In this document: piece by piece, positions 57,251-64,000 of the stretch
Numbering within the stretch: position 1 is the stretch's first letter
Layout of the letters: each line of letters opens with the position of its first letter
Assembly (NCBI GenBank): GCA_023055425.1
Contig: JALGPY010000001.1
Coordinates: 145,105,368 to 145,169,367 of the forward strand
DNA length: 64,000 nucleotides
From: Linanthus parryae
Lineage: Eukaryota > Streptophyta > Magnoliopsida > Ericales > Polemoniaceae
Direction: 5' to 3'
Notes under the pieces: model-generated
What the model saw: the letters and a program-made list of their open reading frames with translations, nothing else
Databases searched by the model: none
What the model was told of the DNA's origin: nothing
Translations under genes and position numbers: made by a program

Positions 57251-60200
57251 ATGGAAAGGTGAGTGGGTTTTTGTATTTTTTTCTGTTATATATTTTGCAT
57301 TCAACAATTTACTTAATGTTGAAAATAATGGGTATTATAGGTACAAGTTAATCAAAGAAGTCGGTGATGGAACGTTTGGAAGTGTGTGGCGAGCTATAAA
57401 TAAGCAGACTGCTGAAGTTGTACGTTCATTATTTTCCTTTTTTGTCACAAGCAGATCCTTCTTCAGGATGTTCCTCATTGTTCATTTTACAGGTTGCGAT
57501 TAAGAAAATGAAGAGGAAATATTACTCGTGGGAGGAATGCATCAATTTAAGAGAAGTAAAGGTAGTAACTGTCTGTATACTCTTTTTGATTCTTTTGATC
57601 ATAATCTTCTCATGTGAATTGACAATATATATGTCTGCTCTCTTTGAAGTCGTTGCGGAGAATGAGCCATCCTAATATCGTAAAGCTGAAAGAAGTTGTC
57701 AGAGAAAATGATATCTTATATTTTGTATTTGAGTACATGGTATGGTGGCCTCCCCTTTACTGTCAGTTTCTTATATACATACTTGAGTTCCTGTTTTTTT
57801 CATTTTTACAAATGTCAATCTCTTTCTTTCAGGATTGCAACCTATATCAACTTATGAAAGACCGAACAAAGCTTTTCTCTGAATCTGAAATCAGAAACTG
57901 GTGCTTCCAAGTGTTTCAGGGACTGGCTTACATGCACCAACGTGGGTATTTTCATCGCGATCTCAAGCCAGGTAACATAGCTGGTGTGTAGTCTGGTGTT
58001 TGATGATGTGTATTGTGTAATGCGTAGAACTTGTCTCACATCCAGTATTTGAAATGAAAGCAACTGAGGCTCTTTGTTCAACCTTGTCTTACTTTATCAA
58101 TTGCCCAACATAACATTCATTTGCCTCTTTTTACGTAACAAAGTCTGTATTGGGGTGTGCCTGATGGATCAAAGCTGCTTTTTTTTCTGAACACTCTAAT
58201 CCTGGAGTAAATATTCTAACCTGCCTGCCTAGAAACTACTTAAATTTACTTGTCACAATGATATTTCATTTTCTGGCGCATTGAAATTATTTCGCTCCTG
58301 GCTTCTTTTTTCAATGGTAAAAATCTTTTGAAATGATAATGGAACTGTGAGTTCTTTCACTCTGTTTCATGATCATATCTACCGTTTTCGCTGAAGTAGT
58401 CATGCGCACTCATCTTCATACTTGCATACACACATCAAGCCCCCGCCCTATTCTTGAATCTCTTTATCAGTGGGTGAACTTAGGGTCCTTGAGAAACCAT
58501 TGTATTCACTCTGTAATTGGGTTTTTATTATTGTTACAGCTCTTTCTCATCGTAGGAAGTGTTTTTCATCCTTTGTACATTTTTCTAGTGCTGCTAGCAA
58601 CTGGAGTTTTGAGTTCTCACTTGGAGCTCTGTCTCAGCTCCTTTTTTGTTGTCCTTTCAGCTTGACATGTTACGAATTCAACTCTAATTGTTTCAATATC
58701 TTCCAAGCAGAGAACTTGCTTGTCTCAAAAGACATTATAAAAATTGCTGATTTTGGTCTTGCTCGTGAAGTAACTTCCGAACCACCGTATACGGAGTATG
58801 TCTCAACACGATGGTATGAGCTTTATTCCTCCTGGTTTAATAGTACTGCTCTGTGCTTCATTGGTAGTGCCTAGAGCTAATTTATGAAGTTGACAGGTAT
58901 CGGGCACCTGAAGTTCTGCTTCAGTCTCCAACATATAACTCTGCTGTTGGTGAGTTGGCGTTTGGACAAAATTATGTTCAAAAGCATTGGGTTTCACCGT
59001 TACTTAAAGATAATGACTGTTCTCCTTGTATATTCAGATATGTGGGCAATGGGTGCTATTATGGCCGAACTGCTTACTCTACGCCCCCTTTTCCCGGGTT
59101 CAAGGTGCATTTTTTATTCTTCACTCATTGCATTACCAGAGTTCAGCATGTTTCCAGATGATCTTTTGATTACTGAAACGCTGCCATAAATAAGAATAAT
59201 GATGTATTATTTCTCCAAGTTAATGTTGTTTCGATTTTGAACGTGTTCTTATTGTAACAAAATGCCCGTGGTCATTACCTGTGTTGCAGTGAAGCAGATG
59301 AGATCTTAAAAATATGCGGAGTAATAGGTACTCCCACAGAGAGTGAGTGGGCTGAAGGGCTAAAACTTGCTAGTACCATTAACTACCAATTCCCACAGGT
59401 TAGTTATTTAGGGGTGCCCTCTTTTAGAAAATGTTTGATGGAACACTTAAATATTCTCTCTCTGATGTTTCCTCGTGAAACATGTCAAATTTTCTTTTTG
59501 TGCACAAGTGTTTTTTTTTGTTTTAATGTTCAAATATTCAGAGCACTTTCTTTATACAACGTTATGTATTTGTTTGTTGGTTCTAGTTTTAATTGCTTCC
59601 TCTGTGACGTCAATGTGAATTCCTGTTGGTGTTGAGCTTTCATCTGTTAGGAATATGTGATAACCTAAGTTTAGACACTGGGGTTTTATAGTAACCCTTC
59701 TTATTTTATGTGGCAGCTCGATGGTGTTCATCTCTCTGTGCTAATGCCTTCTGCTAGTAGTGCCGCTGTTGATCTTGTTACAGTAAGTGGTGCTCGTCTT
59801 TCATTGCATTTTATTCTTGAATTTTGTCTTTTATAGTATTCTAATTTCCTGCTTACCCTATTTCTTTTGAAACAACTTAAAACATAGTCGCTCTGTTCAT
59901 GGGATCCTTGCAAGAGGCCAACAGCGCAGGAGGCCTTACAGCATCCATTTTTCCAGGTAATGTTTCAAACTCTCCATAGAACATTAGAAGACGTGTTTTT
60001 TTTTTCAATTGTACTTGCCTCTCACATATTTCATTTTCTCATACGGCAGAGTTGCTTCTATGTTCCACCGTCTCTTCGCTCCAAATCTGCTATCGCTAGA
60101 ACACCTCCATCTAGTACGTCTCCTTTAAGTTTGTTTTTCCCCAAAACTAGTTATTAGTAGATACCTGACATTAATTTGTTCACTTGTCTTCAGCGGGGAC

Positions 60201-61656
60201 AAGGAGTGTGCTGCAGCAAAAATCTCTGAGGAGAAGCTCTGGGCCATTGCCTAATCCTAAACCAGCTATCAACCTCACACCTGCAAAAGTCCACGTGCCT
60301 CTTGCCGCAGGTCCTTTTTTTGTAAACAATATCTGATATATGACGTCGTTCTTAGTTCTTTTCAATATTTTTATGGTGTTCACGAATTATGATGGTTCTT
60401 TTCTATTTGTTGTGATATTTCTGTTTAGATTTCTTTCTGTACTGTTTAAATTTAGTATAATGTTTGTGCAGGCGTGCAGCGTAAACTGGAAATGAACAAT
60501 CAGGTGAGGGATAGCATAAACTCAGGCGACATTGTCCTTTGCTTCTTCGCATGACATTTTTTGCTGTTTGATTTTCTTTTGGGAATTTGGCTGACTTCTT
60601 TGTATCTGGCACTTCTTGATGCTCAGGATGCAAACAAAAGTGAGAGAGCCACAAAAATTGCTGCTAAACAACCTGCAAAATACCGTCCACCGGCAAGGAA
60701 TAGCCCCTGTAAGTCCCTGTACACATCTTGCAGTTTATAGAAGTCTTGTTCGTTTAATTTGATTCATTGGTGCGGTGGTGGTCGCCTCAAAAGTTCCATT
60801 ACCCATCCTCTTATCTTGCAATTCTTTTAAGTTGATGACTGAGCTAATTGCATAATGTCACGCTTATGGGTTCCTAGAATGGGGTTGTTTCCTAAGCAAC
60901 CCCTACCTACCTGTTTTGCACTTTGCTCCTGTACTAATTTGCTGGTTGATTATATTCTTGCAGCTAAGCATCAAAATGTTAGCGAGAGGAAACCTGCTAC
61001 AGAAGGTATGAGTCACATTTGTATTTTCTTGGACTTAGTTATAAAATTGGAGATTTGAAGTTAAAAGTGCAATTCTTTAAATCTATAAAAACCAAATTTC
61101 TGTTGGAAGTGTACTTTTAGTTGCTTCCTGCTGGACATTGGTATTTTATAAGAGCTCGTATGTTTTGGCTAGGATTTGCAAAGAGCCTTCCTTTTTACAC
61201 CATCTGCTAAGACACTCTGAGAACCGGACACCAAATCTTATGATTTGTTACATATGGCAGTGTATCGAAGATTTTTCTTTATGGCTTCAAATCAGAATTT
61301 GACTCACAACTTCACATCCCCCGTTTGTTTGTATGTGTGTGTGCGTGTTACCTTACGGTGTGTATCTATTTTTTGTGTATAAATACTCGGACGGATGGTT
61401 GCTGCCTTGTTCCCTCATGCTGACACGTGCAACTAATCTTGATGCAGCATCCAACCACAACAATGGCAAGATTGCTCGTGGAGTTTCCGATACAGCTGAG
61501 AAGATGGCGAATTTGAGTGTTGGTTCCACCCGAAGGCAATCTGTTCCAGCACCCATGAAGGCTGGCGGATGGCATGGAGGTCATTCTAACTTGCTTCTCG
61601 GCCGTCCTCAAGAGATTCAGTCTGGTAGGACATTCACCAGGAAAGTTATGGGATGA
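57251..61656 (+). CDS. CDKF-4: Cyclin-dependent kinase F-4-like (MAK/RCK-type) serine/threonine kinase
   Basis: The CDS is 465 codons in 17 exons: 57251-57258, 57341-57419, 57493-57561, 57650-57739, 57833-57971, 58711-58813, 58897-58949, 59038-59104, 59290-59398, 59717-59782, 59888-59956, 60050-60113, 60194-60310, 60472-60503, 60627-60708, 60964-61005 and 61448-61656. All junctions are GT-AG and the frame closes. The kinase domain is complete: GDGTFG loop (residues 11-16), catalytic Lys33 in VAIKK, HRDLKPEN (123-130, split by intron 5), DFG (142-144), activation-loop TEY (156-158), RWYRAPE and [16 protein letters not shown] TxY loop in a CDK-like kinase marks the RCK (MAK/ICK) group; the plant member is CDKF;4. 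A basic Ser/Pro-rich tail of about 180 residues ends [10 protein letters not shown]. The first exon encodes only eight bases of protein, so the start depends on the splice prediction. Substrates are not evident. Confidence 0.93.
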
Positions 61657-61997
61657 ATGATGATATGATTACGCCGACAGAGGCCTGTGATGGCGACGAC
61701 ACTGCTGATAGGTTTCTCCCATCTGCCTATATACATATAATAAACACATCCATAAATATCGTCTAGCCTGCCTGGCCTAGCAACATTTGTTTTCTGATCT
61801 TGTTTAGTTACAGCTGACCCCCTTGTGCGGTGGCCGTTTTGATGTTTTTTGTTTAATGTGTGGAATAATGTTTTCTAGTTCATGGAACAGTGAGTGCTTG
61901 AGATGTTTTATATATAAATATGTATTTTTCGTAGAAGAGTTTCTGAAAAATATCACCACCTGTCTAGCCAGATGTGCACTATTTCATTTCATCATGA

Positions 61998-62150
61998 CTG
62001 ATTAATTTAGCCAATGATACGATACGAAACTTTGCTATATATATATATATTTTTTTTTTTATAATATTGTAGTGTTAAGAAAGATCAACAATATTATGAA
62101 AAGATATAGCAAAGTTTTGGATCATATCGTTAGCTAAATTAGTCAAAGTG
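61998..62150. mobile_element. Fold-back MITE
   Basis: Inverted arms: TTTAGCCAATGATACGATA...ACTTTGCTATA on the left and TATAGCAAAGTTTTGGATCA...TAGCTAAAT on the right, around an AT-rich loop. No target duplication assigned. Confidence 0.7.
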
Positions 62151-62235
62151 ACCTCCTTGAAAGAGTGAAGTTGCTTGTGCTCCTTTCCTGAAATCCTTTC
62201 ATTGATTTGATTGCGAGCGTTGGCCTTTCACCAAA

Positions 62236-62345
62236 AATCAGGCCAATCTAGTGGGTTGATCATAACTGCCATACCCTTCATTGATGTAAAATCAGGCCAA
62301 TCTAGTGGGTTGATCATAATTGCCATACCCTTCATTGATGTTAAG
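62236..62345. repeat. Tandem duplication, about 52-bp unit
   Basis: The segment AATCAGGCCAATCTAGTGGG...CCCTTCATTGATGT occurs twice in direct succession, with one difference (AACTGCC against AATTGCC). Confidence 0.9.
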
Positions 62346-62859
62346 CGAATCTTACAGAGTAAGTTGTATACTTTGGCTTTTTACGTATTTTGTACGACCT
62401 CTTAAGGTACTAATATAGCATCCTTGGTATTAGTTGTACTATTAGCTACGTGGTCAGCTAATTATAGTTAGTGTATGCATTTGTTAGTTATGTAATCCAA
62501 AGTTAAACCCTAATCCAACAAGGTAATGAATATAGTACAGCTTACTTAAACTGATCCAGTCCGGACATTCCAATCCATAAGTCTGGAAAACCAAGAATTG
62601 CGTTAAGGACCCTTCTTCATTGTCCTCGGGCTCAGCTACTCTGTTTCTAAGTGTTTTGTGAAAACGAGTCTACATACCAAAGAATGAGGCAAATGAATAG
62701 AATGGTTTTTGAAAGGAGGATTCAAATTTGACTCTATAAACCTTAGGTGTGGCAAGAAGATACCCGAGAAGAGGTCATTCGTCAGAATCCTCCAGCATTC
62801 TCAGCAAAGGTAACATGGATCATATTCGCGAAGCTCGGCCAGGTAGAAGAAATGGCAAA

Positions 62860-63092
62860 CAGGTACAAACTAGTACCATAATACATATAGTCCCGCCGTG
62901 TAAATGTTGCATTAAATAACTTGAGAAAGCCCTTTGAACCTCGAAGAAGAGGGGAGGAAACAGGGCTCAAAGAACTAGTACAAACTAGTACCATAATACA
63001 TAGTCCCGCCGTGTAAATGTTGCACTAAATAACTTGAGAAAGCCCTTTGAACCTCCAAATAGAGGGGAGGAAACAGGGCTCACAGAACTTTA
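62860..63092. repeat. Tandem duplication, about 115-bp unit
   Basis: Two neighbouring copies (about 62860-62976 and 62977-63092) share TAGTACCATAATACATA, GTCCCGCCGTGTAAATGTTG and GGGGAGGAAACAGGGCTC, with few differences. It probably lies in the 3' UTR of the BRX-like gene. Confidence 0.88.
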
Positions 63093-63368
63093 CAGAATGT
63101 GGGAGCATATAGACTGAGATGATAAGTAGTGATCAGCTACGTGGAATGAAGCAAATATGCGTCCACAAGGTTTCAGGAAGACAAATAATTATCTCCCCGT
63201 TGAAGACTGCCAATTCCAGTGAGATCCTGTTGCTTAATGCCGTCATAGATCACTCAGTCCATGGCGAGCTTCTACTGATTGTGTACGGGACACTGCTTCC
63301 CATGAAGCGCAGATCAGTGTGAATCGTGTAACTACCTTTGCATAGAAGGAAAACTTGACTCTGAGTGA

Positions 63369-64000
63369 TCAAAGGTATTGTGCTTGTATTCTCTCTCGAT
63401 TCTGATCCCACCAGGTTTTCGCGTTCATCTCCCCAAACCTCTCGCGGCTGTGAAAGAAACACAGAAGATCATTTCAGCATTTAACATTTGAACCATCAAC
63501 ATTGAACAACCCAAGTAAGACACCAATTTTTTGTTAAGGATCCACTTGATTACGAGAAAATATTGCAACGAAATGTCAAACTGGTCAAAGTAAAATCACT
63601 CCTGAGGTGATATCAAATGAGAAATGACTAAAAAGCTTGAAAGTCAAATAAGATGCAGATAGTGATAGCTGGTAGTAGTAATCTACAAACACCAAATACA
63701 AAGAGATTGGTTCAAGTTGATTACCTGAATCTGACACGGCGTAGCTCTCTTGTGCCATCTGCTAACTGTCTGATGGTGATATATACCCCAGGTTCATCCT
63801 CTTCGATCCATTCTGAATCGATGTCACTGGCATTGCTAATAGAAACTGAGGCATCATCTCTAGAGGAGGTCGTCGTTCGTGAAGCCTCCATCGGTGAGGT
63901 GCCCTTTGGTCCCCCGGTACCATAAATGCTTGACCCAGCATTGTAGTGGCCCCCACCTCCATTATCCGAATGTTCAGGGAAATACCCTTTACTACCAGAA
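63369..64000 (-). CDS. BREVIS RADIX-like protein, C-terminal part (two last exons; 5' end outside window)
   Basis: On minus, the partial exon 64000-63725 encodes a Gly/Ser-rich linker (SGSKGYFPEHSDNGGGG) and EASRTTTSSRDDASVSISNASDIDSEWIEEDEPGVYITI, then RQLADGTRELRRVRF. The last exon 63447-63369 adds SRERFGEMNAKTWWDQNRERIQAQYL and a stop. The junction splits a Ser codon (AG|C). This is a BRX domain, a short protein-interaction and membrane-associating module found twice in BRX and BRX-like proteins; here it is the second, C-terminal copy. BRX proteins act in auxin-related vascular and root development at the plasma membrane. The SRTTTSSRD block favours a BRX-like protein over the RCC1/FYVE (PRAF) proteins that also end in this domain. 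Which paralogue is unknown. Confidence 0.9.

Larger units (their letters stand above)
61657..63368. other. Convergent 3' regions of the kinase and BRX-like genes
   Basis: No coding sequence recognised. The kinase 3' UTR lies to the left, the BRX-like 3' UTR to the right. It contains three small repeats listed separately. Confidence 0.55.

Overview
This window is nuclear DNA of a eudicot plant. All host genes have plant orthologues with GT-AG introns: two PMT-type putative methyltransferases, an MSL10-type mechanosensitive channel, a CDKF-type kinase and a BREVIS RADIX-like protein. The rest is the layered transposon landscape usual for plants: L1-type LINEs with a terminal RNase H domain, Ty3/gypsy and Ty1/copia LTR elements, hAT, Mutator and Stowaway miniature elements, and tRNA-derived SINEs. 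I could not assign a species.

Layout. 1-4990: a decayed LINE on + (5' end outside the window). 5-15.3 kb: a second LINE split by a minus-strand Ty3/gypsy element with a 3.3-kb LTR; later deletions removed parts of both. 15.9-26.6 kb: two tandem PMT genes with matching exon structure. The second has one extra intron that consists entirely of nested transposon sequence. 26.8-31.7 kb: an MSL10-like channel gene on minus, with a 2.5-kb repeat-filled first intron. 34.1-36.8 kb: a hAT-like element holding a 1.8-kb Mutator-like element (88-bp inverted repeats, exact 9-bp target duplication) that carries an intact but unusual histone H4 gene. This is a Pack-MULE. 36.9-38.1 kb: an LTR fragment and a SINE. 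38.6-51.96 kb: a third LINE expanded to 13 kb by five insertions (a hAT-like MITE, a gypsy solo LTR, a fold-back LTR derivative, and a copia element that itself holds another solo LTR). 52.3-61.7 kb: a 17-exon CDKF;4-like kinase gene with a long 5' leader intron. 62-64 kb: convergent 3' regions and the last two exons of a BRX-like gene on minus.

How it works together. The host genes are single-copy-type neighbours (PMT excepted) and form no pathway that I can see. The main story is transposon biology. Target-site duplications can be read directly at many junctions, so the insertion order can be reconstructed. Two cases stand out: a DNA transposon that became a spliced intron by duplicating a target with AGGT in it, and a Mutator-like element carrying a complete histone H4 ORF with three substitutions in an almost invariant protein. 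CDS spans given for multi-exon genes run from start codon to stop codon; exon boundaries are in the evidence.
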